Shown here: piece after piece, positions 8,558 to 17,585 of the stretch | Layout: each line of letters begins with the position of its first letter | Numbering within the stretch: the first letter of the stretch is position 1 | From: an uncultured Acholeplasmatales bacterium | Lineage (GTDB): Bacteria > Bacillota_I > Bacilli_A > Acholeplasmatales > Anaeroplasmataceae | Direction of reading: 5' to 3' | DNA length: 64,000 nucleotides | Assembly: GCA_944323055.1 (NCBI GenBank) | Contig: CALUQZ010000002.1 | Location: 43,456-107,455, forward strand | Translations under genes and position numbers: made by a program | Notes under the pieces: generated by a model | Databases searched by the model: none | What the model saw: the letters and a program-made list of their open reading frames with translations, nothing else | Told to the model about the DNA's origin: nothing

Positions 8558-10429
8558 GTTTGCGTGGTTTGCTAATACGTATAATTACTCAACTTAAGAG
8601 GGGTTTAAAAAAATGAAAGATTTGTTTGCGTGGTTTGCTAATACGTATAATTACTCAACTTGCCCTATTGAACTTGCAACACCATTAAGTTTGCGTGGTT
8701 TGCTAATACGTATAATTACTCAACTTTTAATAAAAAAACAGAGCTAAAAAAGCCGTTTGCGTGGTTTGCTAATACGTATAATTACTCAACATAATCTAGT
8801 ACAGTAATAATATAATATAAGTTTGCGTGGTTTGCTAATACGTATAATTACTCAACCAAGATACCTGGGAAGACATCGAGATGACAGTTTGCGTGGTTTG
8901 CTAATACGTATAATTACTCAACTTTAATTCATAGCCAAAATCTGTAAAAGCTGTTTGCGTGGTTTGCTAATACGTATAATTACTCAACTTAATCAAATGA
9001 GTTTTGAAAAAACTTGGGTTTGCGTGGTTTGCTAATACGTATAATTACTCAACTAGTTGCTGATAAGACCAAATATAAAGATGTTTGCGTGGTTTGCTAA
9101 TACGTATAATTACTCAACTGTAGCAACAGGTGGAACTTCAACGGCAGGTTTGCGTGGTTTGCTAATACGTATAATTACTCAACCTATTGAAGTTTATTTC
9201 AACGAAAAGCCTGTTTGCGTGGTTTGCTAATACGTATAATTACTCAACATTCGCAAGTAGAGCCGAAAAGAAAGCATGTTTGCGTGGTTTGCTAATACGT
9301 ATAATTACTCAACTAAATAAACTACTTGATTAGGGTTTACAAGTTTGCGTGGTTTGCTAATACGTATAATTACTCAACTTACATCGTGTTAAATTCTTAC
9401 TTAATCTGTTTGCGTGGTTTGCTAATACGTATAATTACTCAACATATAGCTAATACATTAGCAACTAAGTCAGTTTGCGTGGTTTGCTAATACGTATAAT
9501 TACTCAACAGTGAACCTGTTCTTAGACAGTCTGGTACGTTTGCGTGGTTTGCTAATACGTATAATTACTCAACAGGATTATATTGATTATGAAACGAAAC
9601 TGAAGTTTGCGTGGTTTGCTAATACGTATAATTACTCAACCCAAACCTAGCACAATGAGGCCTTGAGTGGTTTGCGTGGTTTGCTAATACGTATAATTAC
9701 TCAACTAAAAGAATATTCAATTAATTATTCATATTGTTTGCGTGGTTTGCTAATACGTATAATTACTCAACTTTTGCAATTTGAAACGTGGGCTGATTAT
9801 GGTTTGCGTGGTTTGCTAATACGTATAATTACTCAACGCGCTACTCCTTAGTAGCCATCTCAAGTTGTTTGCGTGGTTTGCTAATACGTATAATTACTCA
9901 ACGTAGTAGTGTGACAATTGGTGGTCAGCCAGGTTTGCGTGGTTTGCTAATACGTATAATTACTCAACCACTATAAAAATCATCTCGTTCCATTAATAGT
10001 TTGCGTGGTTTGCTAATACGTATAATTACTCAACAGGCCTTAGCAGAAAGCGCAAGCAAGCTAGGTTTGCGTGGTTTGCTAATACATATAATTACTCAAC
10101 AACTGTTTTATTGTTGTTCTGGTTAGTATTGTTTGCGTGGTTTGCTAATACGTATAATTACTCAACAAAGTCTAAAACTTCACGATTTATACAAGAGTTT
10201 GCGTGGTTTGCTAATACGTATAATTACTCAACTAGTGATTTTAAGTTATTTCTTTTACGTTGTTTGCGTGGTTTGCTAATACGTATAATTACTCAACACG
10301 GAAAATGTATAAAACGTTCAATCCAAAGTTTGCATGGTTTGCTAATACAGTTTATTACTAAACATAGTGTCGTCCCTAACACTATAATCTTCAGTTTGCG
10401 TAGTTTGCTAGTATGTATTATTAATTATT
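8558..10429 (+). CRISPR. CRISPR array, 29 repeats and 28 spacers
   Basis: The 36-bp repeat begins GTTTGCGTGGTTTGC and ends ATAATTACTCAAC. Twenty-six repeats are identical. Repeat 24 (10065-10100) has one G-to-A change at position 22. Repeat 28 (10328-10363) has several changes, and repeat 29 (10394-10429) is badly decayed in its 3' half. Spacers are 29 or 30 nt, with one of 31 nt (9574-9604). All 28 differ. Decay at the far end puts the leader on the csn2 side and transcription on +, the sense required to pair with the tracrRNA. The large, nearly uniform array indicates active acquisition. Some spacers read as open protein-coding fragments, as expected for phage genes, but I could not search them. 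Confidence 0.98.
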
Positions 10430-10441
10430 ATTAATACTTGA

Positions 10442-10480
10442 AGTATAGATTGTGTTATATACTTTCTATACTATTTTTTT
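10442..10480 (+). terminator. Terminator of the CRISPR precursor
   Basis: AGTATAGA (10442-10449) pairs with TCTATACT (10465-10472), followed by A and seven T, just after the last decayed repeat. Confidence 0.8.
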
Positions 10481-10487
10481 ATGTATC

Positions 10488-10527
10488 AAGTTTAATAATT
10501 TTAAAATATAAGTTTAATAATTTTAAA
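10488..10527 (+). repeat. 18-bp direct repeat pair upstream of the pot promoter
   Basis: AAGTTTAATAATTTTAAA occurs exactly twice, at 10488-10505 and 10510-10527, a 22-bp period (two helical turns). The pair ends 7 bp before the -35 box. A degenerate third copy lies at about 10584-10602, in the leader. The phasing and position suggest an operator, most simply for the adjacent XRE-cupin regulator. Confidence 0.6.
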
Positions 10528-10534
10528 TAAAGTA

Positions 10535-10563
10535 TTGTAATTTATGGTGTTTTTTAGTATAAT
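10535..10563 (+). promoter_or_regulatory. Promoter of the regulator-potABCD operon
   Basis: TTGTAA (10535-10540), 17 bp, TATAAT (10558-10563). Start is predicted near 10570, 44 bp before the first gene. Confidence 0.75.
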
Positions 10564-10613
10564 TGTTTGGTAATTGTTAACAAAAAGTTTAAAATTATAA
10601 AACGAGGTATATT

Positions 10614-11147
10614 ATGGAAATTGGGAAAAAGATAAAAGAGAGAAGAAACTTTCTAGATTTAACACAAGAAGATTTAGCTAATAGGTGTGAATTAACTAAA
10701 GGTTATATATCACAATTAGAAAATGATAAAACTGATCCATCTATAGAAACACTAAAGATTATTTTAGATGCTTTAGGATTAACATTTGCAGAATTCTTTA
10801 AAGAAGAAAATACAGTTCAAATTAAATTTAGTGAGGAAGAACAGTTAGATAAAGATTTTGGAGATTATGTTCAAAGCTGGTTAGTTCCATCAGCTCAAAC
10901 ATTAGCTATGGAACCTATTTATGTGGTTATTCGGCCCAATAAACAAACAGATGTAGATATGCCACATGATGGTGAAGAGTTTGGATATGTTATTGATGGA
11001 CAGATCAAACTCTTTTATGGTGATGAAGAAGTTATAATTAATAAAGGCGAGTCTTTTTATATAAAGACAAATAAAAAACATTATATTAAAAATATAGGGC
11101 AAACTGATGCCACTGTAATTTGGGTATCTTGTCCACCAAACTTTTAG
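10614..11147 (+). CDS. XRE-family regulator with C-terminal cupin, polyamine operon
   Basis: A 177-residue regulator with an N-terminal Cro/C1-type helix-turn-helix (about 1-60: IKERRNFLDLTQEDLANRCELTKGYISQLEN) and a C-terminal cupin (about 105-175: MPHDGEEFGYVIDGQIKLFYGDEE, then GESFYIKTNKKHYIKN). This architecture is the PuuR-like group often linked to polyamine or amino-acid transport, where the cupin senses the ligand. It is the first gene of the potABCD operon, 9 bp from potA, so it probably controls its own operon through the direct repeats in front of the promoter. Polyamine as the effector is inferred from context. Confidence 0.88.
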   Translation: MEIGKKIKERRNFLDLTQEDLANRCELTKGYISQLENDKTDPSIETLKIILDALGLTFAEFFKEENTVQIKFSEEEQLDKDFGDYVQSWLVPSAQTLAMEPIYVVIRPNKQTDVDMPHDGEEFGYVIDGQIKLFYGDEEVIINKGESFYIKTNKKHYIKNIGQTDATVIWVSCPPNF

Positions 11148-11156
11148 GGGGTAAAT

Positions 11157-12704
11157 ATGGCAAAAAAATTAATTGAAATTAAAAATATATCTAAAAAATT
11201 TGGTGATAACATTGTTTTAGATAATTTAAGTTTATATATAAATGAAAATGAGTTTATAACATTACTTGGACCTTCTGGTTGTGGTAAAACAACTATATTA
11301 AGGATAATTGGTGGATTTGAAACGCTAGATAGTGGTGATATAGTTTTAGATGGTGTAAAAATTAACGATGTTCCAGCTCATTTAAGACCTGTTAATACTG
11401 TGTTTCAACGATATGCTTTATTTCCGCATTTAAATGTTTTTGATAATGTGGCTTTTGGTTTACGTAATTTTAATAGAACTATTTCAGATATTAAAACTAC
11501 AGTATCTCGTAAATATGAAAATGAGCGTAAAGAATTAGAAACTAAATTAAAAGCTAAAAATATATCTAAAGAAGAAAAAAATGAAATAAAATATGAACTT
11601 AAAAAGATTAAAACTAAAATAAAAGAAGAAGTTTTAGAATCTAAGAATAATTTAATAGATAAAAGGCTTGAAGAAGTTGAATCTAAATATGAAAAGATAA
11701 TAGCTGACTTGGATGAACAAATTGATATTGAGTGGGATAAAGATGATGAGGTAAAGGCAGCTAAAGTTAGGTTAAAAGAAATTGATGAGTTAGTTGCGAA
11801 TGAAGTTGCTAAAGGGGCTAAAGAGGAAAAAGAATATAAAAAATATGAACAAGAAATTAAAAGCCTTAAGAGTGTAGCTAAATGGACTAAATTAACTGAT
11901 TTAGAAAAACAAAAGAAAGAAGCTTTAAAGGATAAAGCTTTAGAAATTAAAAGTGCTAAATCATTAATGAAAAATAAAAAGCAGATAAAGGAATCTGTTT
12001 TAAATGCATTAAAATTAGTTAAGTTAGATGGTTATGAATATCGCAGGATTGATCAAATGTCAGGTGGGCAGCAACAAAGGGTTGCTATTGCGAGAGCTAT
12101 AGTCAATAGACCACGAATTTTACTATTAGATGAACCTTTAGCGGCCTTAGATTTAAAATTACGTCAAGCTATGCAATATGAGCTTAAAGAAATGCAAAAA
12201 CAACTTGGTATAACTTTTATTTTTGTAACTCATGACCAAGAAGAAGCGTTAACAATGAGTGATACTATTGTGGTTATGAATGGTGGTAAAATTCAACAAA
12301 TTGGTACTCCAGAAGATATTTATAACGAGCCAAAAAATCGCTTTGTTGCAAACTTTATTGGTGAATCTAATATTATTAGAGGAACATATTTAGGCAATAA
12401 AATGGTTTCATTTATGGGCAAAACATTTGAATGTGTTGATGCTAATTTTAACAAAAATGAAACAGTAGATGTTGTTATTAGACCTGAAGATTTTGATATA
12501 TTACCTGTAAAAGAAGCAAAATTAGTTGGAATAGTTGAAAAAGTAATATTTAAAGGCATTCATTTTGAAATAACGGCAAAAGTTGAAGGACAAACTTTTA
12601 TTATTAGAAAATATGAATTGTTTCATGTTGGTGATCAAATTGGACTTTCTGTAGATCCTTTTGAAATTCATTTAATGAAGGTAATAGAAGATGAAAAATT
12701 ATAA
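11157..12704 (+). CDS. potA: Spermidine/putrescine ABC importer ATPase with long helical insertion
   Basis: ATPase of the PotABCD polyamine importer at the inner face of the membrane. Walker A is GPSGCGKTT (38-46), the Q-loop [16 protein letters not shown] is near 83, the signature [15 protein letters not shown] starts at 301, and Walker [12 protein letters not shown] comes at about 324. A C-terminal TOBE-like domain follows. The oddity is length: 515 residues against about 360-380 in most PotA. Roughly residues 105-290 are an added segment rich in Lys and Glu with heptad-like character, inserted between Q-loop and signature in the helical subdomain. All ATPase motifs are intact. Mycoplasma PotA proteins are also long, as far as I recall. 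Overlaps potB by 14 bp. Confidence 0.93.
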   Translation: MAKKLIEIKNISKKFGDNIVLDNLSLYINENEFITLLGPSGCGKTTILRIIGGFETLDSGDIVLDGVKINDVPAHLRPVNTVFQRYALFPHLNVFDNVAFGLRNFNRTISDIKTTVSRKYENERKELETKLKAKNISKEEKNEIKYELKKIKTKIKEEVLESKNNLIDKRLEEVESKYEKIIADLDEQIDIEWDKDDEVKAAKVRLKEIDELVANEVAKGAKEEKEYKKYEQEIKSLKSVAKWTKLTDLEKQKKEALKDKALEIKSAKSLMKNKKQIKESVLNALKLVKLDGYEYRRIDQMSGGQQQRVAIARAIVNRPRILLLDEPLAALDLKLRQAMQYELKEMQKQLGITFIFVTHDQEEALTMSDTIVVMNGGKIQQIGTPEDIYNEPKNRFVANFIGESNIIRGTYLGNKMVSFMGKTFECVDANFNKNETVDVVIRPEDFDILPVKEAKLVGIVEKVIFKGIHFEITAKVEGQTFIIRKYELFHVGDQIGLSVDPFEIHLMKVIEDEKL

Positions 12705-13536
12705 AAAATTTGCATTTCCCTATATAATTTGGATGCTTGTTTTAACAGGCATACCAATTATAATGATGGTTATATTTGCCATTTCTAATACTAGTAGTTT
12801 TTCAACATATACGTTTAGTTTTTCTGATTTTGCTTTTAGTTTAAATCACGGCTCAATAGCTTTCTCACCAGTCTTTTTTAAAGCTTTTTTAAGAAGTTTT
12901 GGTTATTCTTTAATTGCAACTTTTTTAACTTTTTTAATTGGTTATCCAATTGCTTATATTATATCTAAAATGAAATCAAGGTATAAATTTTTACTGTTGT
13001 TAGTTTTTATTTTACCTATGTGGACTAATATGTTATTAAGAATCCAAACATTAAATAATTTATTTAAACCTAATTCTTTTTTATCTAATACGCTAGGTAT
13101 ATCCATAGATTTAACTAATTATAAAGCATTAAAAATCATAATTGTAATGACAATTGTTTATCTTCCATTTATGATATTTCCATGTTACACCGTGCTTGAA
13201 AAGTTAGATAATTCTTTATTAGAAGCGAGTCAAGATTTAGGTGCTAATCGAGTTAAATCATTTTTTAAAGTGACATTTCCTTTAACTGTTAAAGGTGTCT
13301 TTAGTGGTTTTATAATGGTTTTCTTACCATGTGCTATGGGTTTTTCTATTCCACAAATTGTAACAGATGGAGACCCAAATTATGCGATGATTGGTCAATT
13401 AATTGAAAGACAATTTATGTCATCAAGTCCAGCGTATAATGTAGGTAGTTTAATGAGTTTATTTATTTTAATATTTACTTTAGGTTCAATTTATTTAATT
13501 GGTAAAGTAGATAAGGAAGGAGAAACTTTACTATGA
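12691..13536 (+). CDS. potB: Spermidine/putrescine ABC importer permease PotB
   Basis: One of the two membrane subunits of the polyamine importer. The 281 residues hold six predicted transmembrane helices, starting with [23 protein letters not shown]. The cytoplasmic EAA coupling loop is seen as [21 protein letters not shown], near residue 180. The ATG is embedded in the end of potA and the stop overlaps potC by 4 bp, so translation is coupled. Confidence 0.95.
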   Translation: MKNYKKFAFPYIIWMLVLTGIPIIMMVIFAISNTSSFSTYTFSFSDFAFSLNHGSIAFSPVFFKAFLRSFGYSLIATFLTFLIGYPIAYIISKMKSRYKFLLLLVFILPMWTNMLLRIQTLNNLFKPNSFLSNTLGISIDLTNYKALKIIIVMTIVYLPFMIFPCYTVLEKLDNSLLEASQDLGANRVKSFFKVTFPLTVKGVFSGFIMVFLPCAMGFSIPQIVTDGDPNYAMIGQLIERQFMSSSPAYNVGSLMSLFILIFTLGSIYLIGKVDKEGETLL

Positions 13537-14366
13537 AAAATAATAAAAATCTAATTATTAAAATAATAGCTGGTTTGTTCTTATTCATCGTTCTTACTTT
13601 TACTTATCTACCAATTATAGTTATTGGGTTAACAAGTATTTCCAATGATTTATTTGGTTTATCTATGACCAAACCTACCTTAGTATGGTATCAAACTATG
13701 TGGCATAGTCGTTCTTTGATGAATGCTATTATTTATACTTTACAAATATCAATTTGTTCAACAATAATATCAATTATTTTTGGAACAATCTCAGCTATAG
13801 GTATTCATAGTTTATCTAAGAAAGCCAAACAAAAAGTAATCATGCTAAATAATGTACCAATATTAAATACGGATATTGTTTCTGCTGTATTTTTACTTAT
13901 TATTTTCCAATTAGCTGGTATGATCTTAGGACGTAGTGTATTTGGTTTTACAACAACTTTAATTGCGCATGTATTGTTTTCAACACCATATGTTATTTTA
14001 AGCGTATTACCTAAATTAAATTCTATGAATGATGCTTCAATTTATGAAGCTAGTTTAGATTTAGGCTGTTCACCTACTAAAACTTTGTATAAAATTGTTA
14101 TACCTAATGTAAAAACAGGTATTATGACTGGTGGGTTGTTGGCTTTTACAATGAGTATAGATGATTTTATTATCACTTATTTTGTGACTGGTAAAAGGCA
14201 AAACTTTTCAACTTGGTTATATGGGTCTCTTAAAACGTTAAGAAATGGCTTATGGAATCAAGCTTGCGCTTATAACACACTATTAATTATTATTACAATA
14301 GTTGTTGTATTTGGTTATCAATTTATTGTAATAACAAGAGATAAAAAAAGGAGTAAAGCGGTATGA
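13533..14366 (+). CDS. potC: Spermidine/putrescine ABC importer permease PotC
   Basis: Second membrane subunit of the importer, 277 residues with six predicted helices (first at about 10-30). The EAA loop is EASLDLGCSPTKTLYKIVIPN. ATGA overlaps join it to potB upstream and potD downstream, fixing both starts. Order and coupling match the classical potABCD layout. Confidence 0.95.
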   Translation: MKNNKNLIIKIIAGLFLFIVLTFTYLPIIVIGLTSISNDLFGLSMTKPTLVWYQTMWHSRSLMNAIIYTLQISICSTIISIIFGTISAIGIHSLSKKAKQKVIMLNNVPILNTDIVSAVFLLIIFQLAGMILGRSVFGFTTTLIAHVLFSTPYVILSVLPKLNSMNDASIYEASLDLGCSPTKTLYKIVIPNVKTGIMTGGLLAFTMSIDDFIITYFVTGKRQNFSTWLYGSLKTLRNGLWNQACAYNTLLIIITIVVVFGYQFIVITRDKKRSKAV

Positions 14367-15484
14367 AAAAAATAATTAGTTTACTCTTTATTATGACATC
14401 ATTAATGGTATTAAATAGTTGTACATATTATCAGGAATTAATAATATTAAACTGGCAAGATTATTTATCATATGATTTAGTTAGGGCTTTTGAAGAAAAA
14501 TATAATTGTGTTGTAACCGAGTTAACAACAACTAGTAACGAAAATATGTATAATGATATTTTAAATAGACGAGTTCCATACGATATAGTATTTCCTTCTG
14601 ATTATATGGTAGATAAATTAGTTAAAAATGAGTTAATTCAAGAAATTGATTTTACAAAACTTGAAAATTATAGTGAAGATATGTTTGTAGAAGAATTACA
14701 AACATTAATGTATAATGAGGCAAATATTCATTATAAAAACTATTATGTTCCATATTTTTGGGGTAGCTTAGGAATCATGTATAGCACTAAAAATTATTCA
14801 AATATTGGTGAAATAATTGAAGAATATGGTTGGGCAGTATTCTTTGAAGATGTATTGCCAGAAGGTGCAAGTGTAGCCATGTACGATTCAAGTCGTGATG
14901 CTTTTGGATGTGCTGAACTTTATTTAGGATATAGTTTAAACACTACTGATAAAAATAAATTAGATGAGTGTGCTGAATTAATTAGCAGCAGGAACTTCAC
15001 TAAATGGGGTACAGATGATTTAAAAATAGATGTATCTGCTGGGAATACTGATGTAGCTTTAGTGTATTCTGGAGATTTCTTCGATGCTTATTACGCCGAT
15101 ACAGATGGCGATAACCCAAGTAATGCTGAAACTTATAGCATTTATGCTCCTACTAACCGTAATAACGTATTTTTTGATGCTATGGTAATTCCAATTACTA
15201 GTGAGGAAACTGATTTAGCATATAAATTTATCGATTTTATGCTAGATTATGAAAATAGCTACATTAATACGGAAGCTGTTGGTTATTGTCCAACTCTTCA
15301 AAGCGTATATGATGGTGTTTTTAGCGATGAGGAATGGTCTGATATAACAAGTATAGCTGCATATAACCCAGCTCTAGTTGTAGCAGAAGCTGGTGAAAAT
15401 GCTGAGGTATATTTAGACTTAGGCGATGAAACATATAGCTGCATGGAATATCTGTATAACAATAAAATAAGATTTGGAAATTAG
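14363..15484 (+). CDS. potD: Polyamine-binding lipoprotein PotD
   Basis: Extracellular binding component that delivers spermidine or putrescine to PotBC. The N-terminus is a lipoprotein signal with lipobox LNSC, giving lipidated Cys20. The mature protein has the type-2 periplasmic-binding fold typical of PotD/PotF: INWQDYLSYDL-like start (LNWQDYLSYDLVRAFEEKY), YDIVFPSDYMVDKL and VPYFWGSLGIMY. Its 373 residues are normal. It is last in the operon and is followed immediately by a terminator. Confidence 0.94.
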   Translation: MKKIISLLFIMTSLMVLNSCTYYQELIILNWQDYLSYDLVRAFEEKYNCVVTELTTTSNENMYNDILNRRVPYDIVFPSDYMVDKLVKNELIQEIDFTKLENYSEDMFVEELQTLMYNEANIHYKNYYVPYFWGSLGIMYSTKNYSNIGEIIEEYGWAVFFEDVLPEGASVAMYDSSRDAFGCAELYLGYSLNTTDKNKLDECAELISSRNFTKWGTDDLKIDVSAGNTDVALVYSGDFFDAYYADTDGDNPSNAETYSIYAPTNRNNVFFDAMVIPITSEETDLAYKFIDFMLDYENSYINTEAVGYCPTLQSVYDGVFSDEEWSDITSIAAYNPALVVAEAGENAEVYLDLGDETYSCMEYLYNNKIRFGN

Positions 15485-15507
15485 GTGTTTTAGGACACCT
15501 TTTTTAT
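15483..15507 (+). terminator. Terminator of the pot operon
   Basis: AGGTGT (15483-15488) pairs with ACACCT (15495-15500), followed by a T tract. It begins at the last base pairs of potD. Confidence 0.85.
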
Positions 15508-15815
15508 ACTATAAAACCTTTAAAAAAATTTCGCAAGGTATCTAGTTTTTAAAACTAGATTTATTATAGTTTTATAACTTATTTAATATATTTTAAGTCT
15601 AAATAATCTAGAGTTAATTAATAGTTATGAAACGAAATTATCTTAACTTTATTTTTTTTGTTAAATAATGTAAAATATAGATAAAAAAAAAAAAAAAAAA
15701 ATAATTCAAAAGATATCTAGTTTTAATAACTAGATTATGTATTTTTATAAATCTTATTAATTTATTTATAATAACATTTGTAATGGCTTTTGAAACTATG
15801 AAAGGAAGGAAATAA
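15508..15815 (+). other. Intergenic region with two CTAG palindromes and a 19-A run
   Basis: No gene found in this AT-rich stretch. It holds a perfect 21-bp palindrome at 15540-15560 (ATCTAGTTTT, T, AAAACTAGAT), a close relative at 15715-15735, and between them a run of 19 A (15683-15701). A possible weak promoter precedes the A run. A GGAAGG ribosome site serves the kinase gene at 15816. The palindromes belong to a small family that recurs near the terminus. Confidence 0.7.
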
Positions 15816-17465
15816 ATGATAATTACTATCAATGGTAATAAACAAGAGTATAAGAAACCTTTAAAACTTCAAGATTTATTACCAGCAAATGAAAAAAAGC
15901 AGTATCAAGCTGCTAAAGTAAATAATAGAATAAGAGAACTTGATTACATTGTAAAAGATGATGCTGTAGTTGAATTTTTAGATTTAACTGATCAAGATGC
16001 TTGTCGTATCTATCAATCTACTTTGCGTTATCTAATAGTTATGGCTGTAAAACAAATATTCCCTAAAAGTAGAGTAATCTTTAATTACAGTATTTCACGT
16101 TCTATATTTGCTAATATTACTAATTTAAATCGGATATTCACCAAAGCTGATTTAAAACAAATCGAAAGTAAATTAGATGAATTAATCGAGGCTGATTTAC
16201 CAATTATTCGTAAGAGTATAACAAAAGAAGAAGCTGAAAAGTATTATGAATCACAGGGATATTATGACAAAGTAAATGTTTTAAAATATCGACCAGAAGA
16301 TACAGTACACATTTATGAATGTGGTGATTACAAAAATTATATGTTCGGATATATGTTACCATCTACTGGTTATATAAAAGACTATATTTTAAGACTATAT
16401 ACGCCAGGCTTTTTAATACAATATCCACGGTCTGAAACTAATGGTAAAATACCTAAGTTTGAGGATGCTCCTGTCTTTACAAACGCCTTAAGAGAAGCTA
16501 ATAATTGGGGAAACATAATAGAAGCAAGCTATATTTCTCAAATGAATCAAATTGTTGAAAAACATGAAGCATTAGAATTTATAAATGTTTGTGAAACTAA
16601 GCATAATAATATGCTAGCTGAATTAGGCGAAACAATTAAGAAAAATATTGATGATATTAAATTAATAGCTATTGCTGGCCCGTCTTCAAGTGGTAAAACA
16701 ACCTTCACTAATAGGCTTAGAATTGAGCTTATGAGCCGTGGTATTAAGCCTTTAATGATATCTATTGATGATTATTATTTAGGCATTGATAATGCTCCAA
16801 AAGATGAAGAAGGAAAGCCTGATTTAGAACATATAGATGCCTTAGATCGAGATTTATTTAATGAACATATGTATCGTTTAATTGCTGGAGAAGAAGTAAC
16901 ATTACCACATTTTGACTTTGAAACTTCATCAAGAAAAGAAGGTAGAAAAGTTAAACTAGCTAAAAATCAACCAATTATGATTGAAGGAATTCATGCTTTA
17001 AATGATGATTTAACACCATCAATTCCTTCACATCAAAAGTATAGAATTTATATTGCTCCACAAGCCCAAATGCATATAGATGATCAAAATCCAATAAGCA
17101 TTTCTGATATAAGATTAATTAGAAGAATGGTTAGAGATCATAATTATAGAAACTATAATTGTGAAAAGACTCTAGCTATTTGGCCATCTGTAAGAAGAGG
17201 AGAATTTAGGTGGATTTATCCTCATCAAGAAAAGGCTGATTATGTATTTAATAGTGAGTTAACATATGAGTTATGTGTAATGAAAAAATATGCTTTACCA
17301 CTACTTGAAGAAATAAAACCCGATAGTCCAAATTACATTACAGCTAATCGATTAGTGAAGTTTTTAAAGTATTTTAAAGATATTCAAGATCGTTGGGTTC
17401 CTTGTAATTCTTTATTACGAGAATTTATTGGTGACTCTATTTTCTACACCGATGATAAAAATTAA
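15816..17465 (+). CDS. TGS/uridine-kinase-type nucleoside kinase
   Basis: A 549-residue cytosolic protein. Residues 1-60 look like a TGS/ubiquitin-like domain (MIITINGNKQEYKKPLKLQDLL). Residues about 60-270 resemble the second additional domain of threonyl-tRNA synthetase. The C-terminal half is a P-loop kinase of the uridine kinase/phosphoribulokinase fold, with Walker A GPSSSGKTTFTNRL (about 289) and the SIDDYYLG and EGIHALND motifs. This three-part layout is the known 'uridine kinase-like nucleoside kinase' of Firmicutes and Thermotoga. It probably phosphorylates pyrimidine or purine nucleosides; the substrate cannot be told from sequence. ATG 15816 follows GGAAGG. It stands alone and is closed by a terminator. 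Confidence 0.88.
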   Translation: MIITINGNKQEYKKPLKLQDLLPANEKKQYQAAKVNNRIRELDYIVKDDAVVEFLDLTDQDACRIYQSTLRYLIVMAVKQIFPKSRVIFNYSISRSIFANITNLNRIFTKADLKQIESKLDELIEADLPIIRKSITKEEAEKYYESQGYYDKVNVLKYRPEDTVHIYECGDYKNYMFGYMLPSTGYIKDYILRLYTPGFLIQYPRSETNGKIPKFEDAPVFTNALREANNWGNIIEASYISQMNQIVEKHEALEFINVCETKHNNMLAELGETIKKNIDDIKLIAIAGPSSSGKTTFTNRLRIELMSRGIKPLMISIDDYYLGIDNAPKDEEGKPDLEHIDALDRDLFNEHMYRLIAGEEVTLPHFDFETSSRKEGRKVKLAKNQPIMIEGIHALNDDLTPSIPSHQKYRIYIAPQAQMHIDDQNPISISDIRLIRRMVRDHNYRNYNCEKTLAIWPSVRRGEFRWIYPHQEKADYVFNSELTYELCVMKKYALPLLEEIKPDSPNYITANRLVKFLKYFKDIQDRWVPCNSLLREFIGDSIFYTDDKN

Positions 17466-17490
17466 ACTTGACTTTTGTCAAGTTTTTTAT
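17464..17490 (+). terminator. Terminator of the nucleoside kinase gene
   Basis: AAACTTGAC (17464-17472), TTTT loop, GTCAAGTTT (17477-17485), then a T tract. Confidence 0.85.
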
Positions 17491-17510
17491 TTTTATGTGT
17501 AAAAAAATAA

Positions 17511-17539
17511 ATATACTCATTTTTTAAAAATGAATATAT
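17511..17539. promoter_or_regulatory. Near-perfect palindrome at the Fic-like gene promoter
   Basis: Arms ATATACTCATTTTT and AAAAATGAATATAT match over 13 of 14 positions around the centre. The element touches the -35 box at 17539, an operator-like position. A related, looser palindrome lies at 18875-18906, 100 bp before dif. Confidence 0.55.
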
Positions 17540-17567
17540 TGAAAGTTGTGCCAATATATAATATAAT
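17539..17567 (+). promoter_or_regulatory. Promoter of the Fic-like gene
   Basis: TTGAAA (17539-17544), 17 bp, TATAAT (17562-17567). Start near 17574 leaves almost no leader: the AGGTG ribosome site is at 17574-17579. Confidence 0.75.
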
Positions 17568-17585
17568 TAACATGAGGTGACATTA

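Noticed and set aside
9663..10434. Repetitive open frames inside the CRISPR array
   Set aside because: They only translate the repeat and neighbouring spacers; no ribosome site and perfectly periodic.
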